Shown: in pieces, positions 1 to 10,383 of the stretch | How positions within the stretch are numbered: position 1 is the stretch's first letter | How the letters are laid out: the number at the start of each line of letters is the position of its first letter | Source: Dichetophora obliterata | Lineage: Eukaryota; Arthropoda; Insecta; Diptera; Sciomyzidae | Assembly: GCA_963920525.1 (NCBI GenBank) | Contig: OY986437.1 | Location: forward strand, 61,045,330 to 61,109,329 | Direction of reading: 5' to 3' | Length of the DNA: 64,000 bases | Notes under the pieces: model-generated | What the model saw: only the letters and a program-made list of their open reading frames with translations | Database searches by the model: none | Told to the model about the DNA's origin: nothing | Position numbers and translations under genes: made by a program

Positions 1-604
1 AACTCTTGTTGTTTAAAGCATATAGAAAAAAATGTAAAAAAGTGTTGTGAGAAATGAAAAGCAACGCGTTTTCACGCAACAAAAACTTTTTCATATAATA
101 TTGAGTTCATTCAAAAAGTAATCTTATAATTATGTTTTTTAAGTTCAATTAATGCAATACGTGTTAATTTCTTAAAATAAGGTAAAATAACCAAAAAAGT
201 TAAGAAATTTATTTGACTTCGATCCCACGAAGTTCTTGCTTGATATACGAAACCGTTTGGAACATTTATTATTGGAACGTTAATTTGAGTAAGCTTGTTG
301 AAAAAATAGACAAAGACGAAATTTGTACCTATATTTTAAATTTTATTAAACAAATTAATATTGTATGCCACTGTATCTAGCTATAAAACGTTTTATTAAC
401 TTTTCACATAAAAAGGGACGTTTTAAAAATCATTTTTTTTTATTTTACTGAATATACATGAAAGTCTTAAATTGCAAGTTAAATTAAAATGAAATTATAA
501 AGGATAAAGAATTCTAATACAAAAATTACTGTTGTTATTATAGGTAGTCAATGATATCAAAAAATAGATGGTACAAAAATAATTTCTTGAAAATAATTTT
601 CACT
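1..604. other. AT-rich non-coding stretch
   Basis: I see no reading frame, RNA gene or clear repeat here. It is AT-rich sequence flanking the Tc1/mariner-like insertion that starts at 607. It may belong to the same old Harbinger element whose transposase lies at 1972-2981, because that element's far end was not found on the other side of the insertion. This is inference. Confidence 0.5.
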
Positions 605-956
605 TACAGTTGCGGTCAAAATAAAAGCAGTGCTCTTATATTCAGACATGTTTAGATAAATAATACTAGTCTGAAAATTCCGGAGCCGGTTAGCCTATTA
701 TTATTCCAATATGTACTCTCAACGCTGGTCTCAAATCTGTACTCAGTTTCCTCCTACTTTGTACAATTTTGAAGATACAGAGTGTTTTACGTTTTTGGCA
801 GATTATTAAATTAAAGTATTATTGATCTGGAGTCTAAACTACTCACCGCAAAATAAAAGTTTATATTCTGTATTTAAGAAAAAATATCAATCTTTTAATC
901 AATATATTAACCACTATCGTGTCATGTGCGGTAGCGGAGCTAAAATTTTGAGATTA

Positions 957-1140
957 TCCAACGAAATATCAACAGATTTTGTATCTTTTATTTTAGCGGA
1001 GCTGTTATCATTCAAAGTTAGAATATAGAAAAAACTCTTGATTAAGTGTATTTTTACATGAAAATCAGACATTTTAAGTTTTAACTATTACAGCTTCGCT
1101 AAAACAAAAGATACAAAATTTATTGATATTTCGTTGGATA
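957..1140. repeat. Internal hairpin (957-1007 against 1091-1140)
   Basis: The sequence from TTATCCAACGAAATATCAA to the TTTAGCGGAGCTG motif is repeated in reverse complement at 1091-1140, about 50 bp with a few mismatches and an 83-bp loop. The second arm abuts the LINE fragment. It may mark an inverted duplication made when the LINE piece arrived. Confidence 0.7.
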
Positions 1141-1714
1141 CTCGTACTTGTATCTTTTTATACAAACTAATTCAGTCTAAAACTCCCTTATACCTATTTG
1201 AAAAACTACAATTCTCCCAGTCAGCTCGAAGTAATGTTCTGATAGTACCTAATTTTAAATTCCTTAATTCAACGAGATTATTTTTCATTAACGCCATTCG
1301 ATTATGGAATTCTTTACCAAACCATTTAAAATCCATTGATGGAATTGGAAGCTTTAGACAAGCTGTATTTAAAATGTTTACTTAACTACAGAGTTTTGTT
1401 AATGTAACCAGTTTTCTTACTTTATTTCACTATTTCCCTCTATCCTCTTTCATCTGATTCTTTTCTGTTTTCTTTATAATACTGTTAAAAGCTAAATTAA
1501 ATTATATTTTTAATAATAATAATCGTATATTTCTTTCAATTATAAACTTAAATAACTTATGCTCAAAATTCAAAATGATTCATTTTTATTTTGTAATTTT
1601 TGTTATATGTAATATTTAATTCTAAATTATATTTCTTTGTATAGCAAAAGAACTTGTTCTTATTATACTAATGTACTAAAAATAAAAATAAAATAAAAAT
1701 AAATAAAATAAAAA
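1134..1714 (+). pseudogene. 3' fragment of a jockey/I-group LINE reverse transcriptase
   Basis: The frame at 1134-1385 encodes the far C-terminal part of a non-LTR reverse-transcriptase ORF. It contains LYKLIQSKTPLYLFEKLQFS, the NSTRLFFINAIRLWNSLPNH segment and a terminal SFRQAVFKMFT. The same protein segment occurs in the LINE fragment near 14570-14830 (FLHKLIHHKTPFYLFEKLQF, RLFFINAARLWNSLPSSLKS), so both are the same family. An AT-rich 3' UTR ending in A-rich repeats follows to about 1714. All upstream coding sequence, including endonuclease and catalytic RT motifs, is missing. The 5' truncation is typical of LINE insertion. Confidence 0.75.
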
Positions 1715-1971
1715 ATACTCTCAAAATTTTAGCTCCTTTACAGCACATGACACGATAGTGGTTGATATATTGATGGAAAAGTTGATATTTTTTCTAAAAT
1801 ACAAAATATTATTTTATAATGATAATGGGTTTACCGGATCCGAAATGTGTAGACAAGTATTTTTTATACAAACATGTCTGAAAATAAGAGTGCTGCTATT
1901 ATTTTGACCACAGCTGTACATGATAAACTGTTTTTAAAATAATTTAAAAAAATATATATGAAATAGTGTTT

Positions 1972-2981
1972 TTACAGTAACCCTTCCATTAATTTTTGAC
2001 GAATTCCAACAGCTTCCTCATCATCTCGAATTTCAAGATCCAAATCATGTTCATCAATGTGGAAGTCATCTTCAGCTATTCCATCATCCCTATATTCTTC
2101 GAGAAGTTGAATACCATTAGCAATACAAATATTGAGCAATGCGCAAAAAACATTTGTAATACGAATAACTTTTTTTGGCTCGTATCGAAGCTTTCTTTCG
2201 CCAAGAATACAACGAAATGTTCCCTTTAACACTCCATTGCATCTTTCGATAACATTTCTTCCTTGTGAATGCACAAAATTAAACTTGCGCTGCTCTTCTG
2301 TGGAAGGGTTTTTAAATGGGGTCATTAACTATTTCTCCAGCGGGTAGCCAGAGTCTCCAAGCAGCCATGTATTTCTTTCACCGTCCTGAAAGTTTTTTTC
2401 CATTTTCTCCCGTTCAGCTGACATGCTCCAAATAGCTGCGTCATTAGTAGAGCCAGGGAAGCGAGCATTTACGGCAAAAAAATTTTAAATTATAGCCACA
2501 AATCTAGAAAAGATCGTTTCAGAATATTTTAAATTAATACAGAAATTATAATACCAACTGAACATTTAAGGAATGATTGCCTCTTCTGTCCACAAAGAGA
2601 TGTTCGTTCTCAGTTGGTGCAATAATATCAATATGCGTTCCATCAATGCAGGCAATAATTCCCGGAATTTTTTGTTGTTCATAGAAAAGTCGCTTATTTG
2701 CTCTCTTATCTTGATCACTGATAAAATTAATCCATTTTAGGATAGTTTTTTTTTTCCAAAGCGCATGTAATTTCATCGACAGCTCTGGAAATCATAGATT
2801 GGTCCATGGAGTGTAGCATAACGTCACCAATTGTCCTTTGATAAGAACCCGTTGCATAAAAATTTAGCACGGCACCCAATTTGGTCGAAAGCGATATCTT
2901 CGTTGTCCTTGAGGAGATATCTCTTGGGGGAAATTCACTTTCTATTTCTTCCAATATTTCCAAAAACACTTGCTTGGACAC
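1972..2981 (-). pseudogene. Broken PIF/Harbinger transposase (HARBI1/DDE_Tnp_4 family)
   Basis: Three minus-strand pieces read in family order. 2981-2727 has the N-terminal FYATGSYQRTIGDVMLHSMD segment and the ISRAVDEI helix. 2776-2546 has ACIDGTHIDI with the first catalytic Asp. 2470-1972 has ARFPGSTNDAAIWSMS, LLGDSGYP with the second Asp, and NVIERCNGVLKGTFRCILGE with the catalytic Glu. These transposases cut and paste DNA with short TIRs and a 3-bp target duplication. Breaks: pieces one and two overlap in different frames. An AT-rich gap at about 2476-2550 is a decayed intron or deletion replacing the usual strand between the first two Asp motifs. A TAG stop directly follows GYPLEK. The partner Myb/MADF-type protein of the family was not found next to it. 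Confidence 0.85.
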
Positions 2982-5637
2982 ACGAAAGGATTACTCAAAC
3001 CTGCGATTAGAGATAAATGACTTATATATTTTGGCTTTTGGATCACTTTGTAAACATTGCACATTTTAGTCATAATTAATATCGGAATAATTGCAGTCGC
3101 CCACGCGTAATTAATTTTTTCTTATCTTTAAACGTATTTGAGCCTCCTTAGTCTAAAAGTGTAAAAATAAACTTCCTTCGTTTGGCACTTACTTCCATGA
3201 GCTATATTTTCAACAATTTTCTCACTTTTCCACTTTCCTGCACTGAATTATGAAACTTTCGCGAATTTTATCTCCTAAGCCATTCAAGACAAACATTTTA
3301 TTTTTACGCTTTTGGACAAAGGAAGCTAAAATACGTTTAATAAAAATAAGAAAAAAATATTTTCGAGTGGGCCGTAAACTGCACTTATGCCTTTATTTCT
3401 TGCACACTATTACTTTTTATTGGGCATAACCATAATATTAAAGCGTTGCCTTAAAAATATTCTCTCTGACCGATAGTTAATTAGTTCTTCTCCACTTTCA
3501 CTATCTTCAATAAATAATGCTATAATAACACTTGAATTCATATTTAAACTTTGATTAAAAAATTAATAATAAGAATGTGAAGCAGCTGTCAAATGTTCGA
3601 ACATAACTTCGAAACAATCCAAATCGCCTGTCGAACGAAAATTTTACAACATACTGCCAGATCGAAAACTTCGCTTCGATGTTCGCTTCGATAGTGAAGT
3701 TACAACATGTCGCCACTGGTTATAGGGAATGCACTCTTAAAAAAAACCCGATTTAATATAACTTTTCATAGATAACTTCTTTAGATAATTTTCTCAAGAA
3801 ATTTTCCTACTTTGAATCTAAAATTGTAAGATATAAAAAGAAAATATTTTATAAAAATTACCGTTGATTCATCTTTCGAATTACATCACTTGTAAAGATA
3901 TAAATATAAAATGCATTTGTTATTAACCAAAGAACCACTAATAATGTTATTGATTTAAAAAAACACGTGTAACTTTTTTTTTTGTTGCTGCCTGTCCTTG
4001 AAGGACTCAACGTTTTTTGTTTCTTTTTGTTTGGTTTCAACTTCAGAATCAGGCTTAATCTTAAATATAAAAGAAGAAGATTTCCAAGAATAACCTTCTC
4101 TATAATTACGAAAATTTGCCAACAAACCAAAAATCTTTCGTCCTAATTACCTTCGCCAAAGCCTTACCTCCCACTGAGCCCACCCCACAACATTCATTAA
4201 CATAACCATTTACCAATATTGCTCGTCCTGAAATTAACATTTTGTTAATAATTCAACAAAGTTAAATATTTGCTTCACCAACAAAACCAATAAAATTCAA
4301 TACAAACGAGCAACTCGAGCATGCCAACAAAAAAAAAAAACAAAATATGTGACTACTTGGAATGCAAGTACCAGATGAACGGGACGTGATACAGTCAAAA
4401 GGACGGACAGACTTAGAGAACGGCTCGAGACCATTGAGTAAATCAAAACAAGCTCATAAGCAGCAGCGTTTTGCTAGTAAAATAAGGCAAAAACTTACTT
4501 TTTTGAATTGAATGCGGATGGGTGGAAGTTAGGTGTTGAATACCTCAAACAAAGAACGAACAACAGCTCTACGGCGTTGGAGCACCGAAGGCATTGACAG
4601 CTGCAGGCTCAGACCAGTGAAGAGAACCACATCTAATACAGCAAACCACTGAAAAAGAAAAAAAAACACAGCAATACAAAAAATAAGCTTGAGACATGAA
4701 CTCATAATAATTTAATGTTTGGGCGGAAGCTCAGGTCACTCGCCTAAAATAAATCAATATGGCGGCGCTACAAGTCAAGACAGTTGGCTACATAGAGAGT
4801 GATAGACCACAAGGGGACCGCACGAGATGGGAGGGGCAACGAAGGAAAAATATTGGCTTACCTCAATATTAAGGCTCTTTGCGATACGCCTACCAGCCAG
4901 AGCCAGACAGACAGGCCAACATCATGAAATGGTATGTCGTTGCGTATTTATGACAGGTCATTCATTTTTAATATGACCGAAATTGCGCGAAATCACATTC
5001 TACTTTGACGGAAGGCAGTATTTTGTGCTTTAATGGAAGTTATTTTGTTTTTTGTGCCTGAGAAAATCTTTGAGAGTCCTTCGTTACGTGAAAGGTTTCA
5101 CATTAAAAATAAATCAATTTGCGAGAAAACTTTAAGATGTGTTCTTATCTTAAAGTTCTGAGTTGATGAAGTATAGATTTATGAAGCTGTTTTGCAGCTA
5201 AAGTGAAAAACTGTGTCATAAAAGAGAACATTTTTCACTATATCGCGATTTTCAGAGATCTAATGAGTGGAAATTTAAAAAAATATGGCTTAAAGAGCTC
5301 GATTAAAAACAAAATTTTCTTAAAACCTGGTGGACATTTTTGAAGCAGCATGCAGAAATCTTTCTATGCTGTCATAAAAAGTGCATGGTGGCAGAGAAAG
5401 CTATCTTTATGCTTACAACCGAAATTTTGCGACAAATTATGTATGTGTAATTTTTTCGACATTTTCTTTTTAATGCAAATTTGTTCTACACTCCACAACG
5501 CATCACCTGATAAAATATTGTAGCAGAAATCCTTATAGTAAAGAAGATAAGTATCTCAGCACATGTAAAACTTTGTTTTGGAATTGGAAGCTAAAGCACA
5601 GAAAAGGCTCTCCTGTAAAAACTGGAACGTATAACTT
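2982..5637. other. Non-coding DNA, mostly AT-rich
   Basis: No gene is recognised. 3590-3720 is rich in short TTCGA/TCGAA-containing words (TTCGAACAT, CTTCGAAAC, ATCGAAGCG) and may be the subterminal part of the Harbinger element. 4440-4960 is less AT-rich and looks single-copy, without an open frame. The frame at 3858-4130 (minus) is lysine/leucine-rich low-complexity translation and is not called. Confidence 0.5.
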
Positions 5638-5885
5638 GTGGCCGAATATCTAATTCCGAGATCGTGTTACCTGTATATAATTCCAAAGCTAATCGATATC
5701 GCAAATTTGGGTTGTATGGGAGTTATAAATCTTCCCTTGTTCAACACCCATTTTACTTTTCCTATGTTATTTCAGCAAGAGCAAGACATATGTTGACAAA
5801 GTTGTATCGCAATTGAATGAAAGGCATTGCAGCGCATAGAATACGAACAGACAAGCATTCGTTTTTATATATTAGATGTAACACA
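5638..5885 (+). repeat. Short copy of tandem-core dispersed repeat (family R1)
   Basis: It contains the core words TCCAAAGCTAATCGATATCG and AAATTTGGGTTGTATGGGAG, followed by CTTGTTCAACACCCAT. The tail TTGTATCGCAATTGAATGAA ... GCAGCGCATAG ... TTTTTATATATTAGATGT closely matches the tail of the multi-unit copy ending near 30925. This copy has one core unit only. The class is unresolved: there are no coding capacity or clear TIRs, and the 3' end is AT-rich. Confidence 0.7.
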
Positions 5886-7376
5886 AAGTACAGTGAAGAT
5901 TTTTTATTGTTTGCAAACATAACCGTGCAAACGTTTCAGCAAATGTGATTAACACCGAATGTGACTGCTTTTGTTTGGACTTCGAGTGCTGTTCGTATTG
6001 TTTTTATGTGTACATGATTTTGTTTTGGCATAAGCAAGAAGAAAAAATTATTGACAGAATATTGTTTCAAAACAGCCACTGTTCGATCCATGTTTGGCCG
6101 CTGTTCGGACAAGTAAGCATTTTTAATTATTTTTAGGTCATGTTGGACCCTTGTTTAATCGCTGTTCGGCCACTGTTCGTTTCTGTTTTTATTCTAGATT
6201 TAAGGCAGTGTATGGTCATAATCAATATTATCCTGTTGAGTATAGAAATTTCATATACAAAGTTTATTATCTTAAAGGCTATCAGGAGATATTTGAAGTT
6301 TCTAAAGATTATGTATTTAAAATTCTTCAAAAATTCGCTAATATCGCCAAAAACGTTACCATAAAAATCTTAAAAAAACTTCCAGCTCAAAAATGTTTTA
6401 AGCTACAAGCAATGTAAATTTTTACTCTAACCGAAAAACTTAAGAGAAGCATCTTGAATAAAAATGCCATCCAAACGAAAATCTTGCAACGCTTTTTCAC
6501 TCTTTTTATATGCAAAATAATAACAACAAGAACGATAACAACAACAACTATAACACCAACAAAACATCATCAACAACAAAATCGCCAACATCAACTACAG
6601 CAACAATAACAGCAACTTAAAAAGAAGTGTGAAAATTGAAACCATTCAACTCTGAGCCGTGCTCCAGCTTTGCTTATCAATGGCTAGCAATCAGTAGCTG
6701 TTGGTGATGTTTTAACTGCTGCTGTTGTTGTTGTTGTTATTGGTGTTGGTATTGTTGTTTTCGGTGTATTTCTTCTTGCTGTTATTGTTGCAGTAGTTTT
6801 TATTATTGCTGCGGTTGCTTGCCTTGCTATTTGCGATAACAGCATCAAAAGTGCGGCATGCAAAATAAGCAGCAACAGCAGCAGCAGTTGCAACCGTCAC
6901 CACAACAACATAAAACAAAAAAATTAAAATGCCCAACGGCCTATTTTCATAGAATAGACTATAAAATGCGGAAAAAAATAGTAAAATGTGTATAGATGTA
7001 CAAATATATTTAAAATAATTCTACAAGCAAAAGCATTGCAAAATAGAAAAAAGCAACAAATCATAAAGAAAATATAACGACACCAAAAAAAAAAAAACAT
7101 AAAATAAAACAGTAATGAAACTGATAAAAAACCATACACATTTATATAGCACTCATCAAATGCAAATATTTGCAATAAATGCAAAAAAAATATGTATATA
7201 TTATTTTCTTAAATATATTAAAACTTTTTATTATTAACAAGATACACATTTTTTTAAATTCTAATGTGGTTGAGAACATTAGGTTAAGAAAATTTTTAAG
7301 ATAGCGGCACATAAGTCCTTTGTATAAGGTAAAATAGATATTTTCCCCACCCAAAAAAATGGTCTTTATAACATAT
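5886..7376. other. Non-coding DNA with CAA/GTT trinucleotide tracts
   Basis: AACAAC-type repeats lie at about 6518-6620, and GTT/CTG-type repeats at about 6716-6740 and 6850-6910. Frames crossing them on either strand are low-complexity Thr, Asn or Leu runs and are not genes. Nothing else is recognised up to the TAACATAT duplication at 7369-7376. Confidence 0.5.
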
Positions 7377-7804
7377 CAGGCCCGTAGCCAGAATTATCAA
7401 TGGAAGGGTATAGATTACAAAAATTTATCTTCCTTCAAAACTGATAAAATTTAAAAAAATCTTGAATGTGGCCTTAAGTTTTCTTTAAATTACAATAAAA
7501 ATTAGCATAGACAATTATACTTATTTGATCAAGAAAATAGCGATCCTAAAACTAGATCAAAATTAGCCTATTTGGTTAAATTTTAATTTTTGGACCACCG
7601 AAAAAACAGCCGAAATGGTATTTTTTTATAACTTTAGTATAATATGTCCGATCTTAAAAAATCGTTTATCGTTAAAAAGGGCTTAACAAATATTACATTT
7701 CCTCTTCAGAGCGTTTTCACTTTCGAAGTCACATTCCAGGAGTATGACCAGTTAGCCCGATTTACCCCCATTAAATTCTTTCTTATTTATCTTAAAATTA
7801 AAAA

Positions 7805-7935
7805 CCGTTAAATTTCTTACTACCTACCATTCGGCCGCCGGATACACGGGCATTCGGCCTTGCAGCTCGCCGGATATCCGGTATCCGGCCAAATCACTAT
7901 GCGTTGCATCTCTTGTGCAACACTGTCTACGTCCA
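7805..7935. repeat. CCGG-rich palindromic patch
   Basis: It includes GCCGGATATCCGGTATCCGGC and related short inverted words around 7840-7895, far more GC-rich than its surroundings. It resembles subterminal sequence of DNA transposons, but no matching second end was found, so the class is left open. Confidence 0.4.
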
Positions 7936-7982
7936 CAAATCAAACAAGCTTGGGACAGACCATTTCAGCATATTGTATGATA

Positions 7983-8365
7983 GCTGAATTTAATGGCGCT
8001 AACCGGTTTTTAATCCTTCGGCCTATTTTCGAGAAATTCTAGTTTCAAGGTCAAGTACATGTTAATACAGCTTTTGTTATAAACATTTTTTTATTCGCTT
8101 AATTCATGTCTTCAGGTGAAACATTAACAATTATCTGGGAAATAATTTCGTAGCACAGATTAAGCCTCAAAACCTCACCTTTAGGGTCAAAAATGGACCC
8201 CCATAATTAAAAAAGCCAGTGTTTCGTATAAAAGCTGTGTTGAAATAAAAAATTCTGATTTTTTAAGCAATAATATTGCCTTAAAATAATAGCGCTAAAT
8301 AACAGTACAAATTTACCCGAAGTAAATTTGTCCCTAAAATGACCAAAAAGTATTAAAATTACAAT
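7983..8365 (+). repeat. Dispersed repeat family X, uninterrupted copy
   Basis: About 380 bp, homologous and collinear with 36222-39025, where it is split by two insertions. Shared blocks include CGAGAAATTC(T/A)AGTTTCAAGG, the TCTTCAGGTGAAA/TTTTCAGGTGAAA block, AATAATTTCGTA and the terminal AAAATGACC(C)AAAAAGTATTA. No coding frame or TIRs are seen. It serves as the empty-site reference for the insertions in the other copy. Confidence 0.75.
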
Positions 8366-9698
8366 CAAAATTTTAGTGCAAACGCTGTTTAAAATTTAAT
8401 TTTTATGTTATATTTTCCAAATATTTTTTTGTCTCATAACCCTGCAATTATTTTTTTAAAAGGTTGAAAATCGAACAATAAATTTAGATTTAAAAGGCAA
8501 AACAGTACAAGCAACACACACATTGAAAATAAATTTATTTTTTCTAAGACATTTTATGATATAATTTGTTTGGAAAAAACTCCTTCCCAAAAGGTAAGCA
8601 TTATATAATTCGTTTTATAAAAATTCTGTAAGCAACATTAACATTTATACATAGTTTTTTATTTCCATTTAAAAAAAGAGAGTTTTACAAATAAAGGCGT
8701 TGTTTGCTGGATGATTTTATTGATATTAAGAAATATTTCAAGTTTTTTATATTTTTATATATATTTCCATGGAATTCCCACGTTGTTCTATTGGATTTGA
8801 CAAACGCTTTGCTGAGTGTGAAGAGGGCATTTCTCTATTGTATTACAACCCAACAAGCCATGAATGTCACTTTTCCAGCTAAACGGTACTTAAAACGATG
8901 GTACTTAAATTAATTGCTCTAACTAAGTTATTCAATCAGCTAACTAATTAATCAACTAGTGATGTTTTCCTTTTTATATTGAAAATGTTGTTGTTTCTTT
9001 GGAAAAAATTCGTTAGAGCAACAATATGTTCTAACCTCACCTAAAGCTCAATAAATGATTTTAAACTATCAAACAACTAGAATTTGTATTTAAAATCAAG
9101 AATGATTCAAACTATCAAACATTTAGAATTTGTATTTAAATCATAGAAAATCAACATTAATATACAATTTAATAAATGGTACACTTATATGAAACACACA
9201 ATGCATAGTTTGCTGACAACGAAACGGTCCGCTTCAGTGCTTTTAAAAGTGCACACCGTTTTCAACCGAACCAATTGGTTATCTGGGAAACGAAATAAAA
9301 TTAAACCAACTGATGTGTATTAATATATGTATATTTTACATACATATAAATAAAAACAACAACAACAAGAACAAAAACAGCACAACAACGAACGACATGA
9401 TTACGAACCAACAAAAGCAACCATAAACAACCACAGCATTTCTCATACGATTATATGAATTTCTTTCTTCCTAGATTTTGCTATTTTATGAAATATTCGT
9501 TTTATTCGCACTCCAACTGATGTTTTGGCTTTTTTTTTCTTTGTGCGATGAATATAAAAGGCTGTAGGTGTACCTCAAAGTGTCAAATATCACTTTGAAA
9601 AAATTTCTACATCAAATATAAATTTAATTCTACATCAAAAAATCATAATAAATTTAAAAAACTATATTAATAATTTGAAAAGATTTCAATCATTTTAG
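8366..9698. other. AT-rich non-coding DNA with a short tandem duplication
   Basis: There is no gene. Around 9056-9150 a unit of about 55-60 bp containing CTATCAAACA and TAGAATTTGTATTTAAA occurs twice in a row. The rest is plain sequence inside the hAT-like outline. The 69-residue frame at 8704-8913 has no recognisable domain. Confidence 0.5.
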
Positions 9699-9702
9699 AA
9701 AA

Positions 9703-10072
9703 TACTAGCTGAACCCGGTGTGCTTCGCTACTCAACTCGTTATAAAATAAAATTAAAAGTATTTATATATTTTTCACGCCATCGAATTTTCGAAATAAGT
9801 CCACCCCAGCGCCACCTACCGTGTCCATTTATACACAAATTATTTTCTTATGATCAAACAAACATACATTCTGAATTTCAGTTAAATTGGTCCATAAATT
9901 CAAATTTTCGATATAAGTCCACCCCAGCGCCACCTATCGGGTCCAAATATAGCCTATGTTACCCACCGTACCAAGATGAACATTACCTGAAAATTTCATC
10001 AAAATCGGCCCAGCCGTTTTGGAGTCCATACGTTACATACATACACACATCCTATTTTATATATATAGATTT
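9703..10072 (+). repeat. Dispersed repeat (family R2) with two internal tandem units
   Basis: It starts TACTAGCTGAACCCGGTGTG and ends ATCGGCCCAGCCGTTTTGGA ... TTTTATATATATAGAT. Two direct repeats of about 118 bp carry AAGTCCACCCCAGCGCCACC. The opening word (CTAGCTGAxACCCGG) is shared with the repeats starting at 28292 and 39478, and the closing ATCGG(C/T)CCAGCCGTT word recurs in several others. The 118-residue frame at 9720-10076 follows the repeat and is not a gene. Confidence 0.7.
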
Positions 10073-10383
10073 CTGATTTTCGTTTTAAAAAAAATTCAGT
10101 ACTAATTTACATAGTAATTTTAAATATTTTAAAATAGAAACTCTACAACATAACCAAAATGATAACCAACTGTTACACATTTTAATTGACGTTACTAAAC
10201 TAGTGATTAATGCGCTCATTAAATTTTTCTGCTCTAGTTATTAATTTTTGGGAAAAAAACAACAAAGAATGTGAAGGCACAATCTTGATCACAAATGTAT
10301 TTAGTTGGAACTGCGACCACATTAAAGCAATTTGAAAATCAAGTTTTATTGTTTTTACAAGTTGAAATGCGAGAGGCGATATT

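Larger units (their letters stand above)
607..1916. mobile_element. Tc1/mariner-like non-autonomous element with TA duplications
   Basis: The ends are inverted copies of each other: the left begins CAGTTGCGGTCAAAATAA and the right, read inward on the minus strand, begins CAGCTGTGGTCAAAATAA. The similarity runs about 50 bp and resumes further in (877-955 against 1719-1796). TA dinucleotides flank both ends (605-606 and 1917-1918), the usual Tc1/mariner target duplication. No transposase is present. The left arm has about 150 bp that the right arm lacks. A LINE 3' fragment sits in the middle, so the element is a composite that must have been mobilised, if at all, by a transposase encoded elsewhere. 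Confidence 0.8.

Noticed and set aside
3858..4130. 90-residue minus frame
   Set aside because: Low-complexity Lys/Leu/Ile translation without motif or context.
6684..6936. Overlapping Thr- and Asn/Ala-rich frames
   Set aside because: Products of GTT/AAC and CTG/CAG trinucleotide tracts lacking stops.
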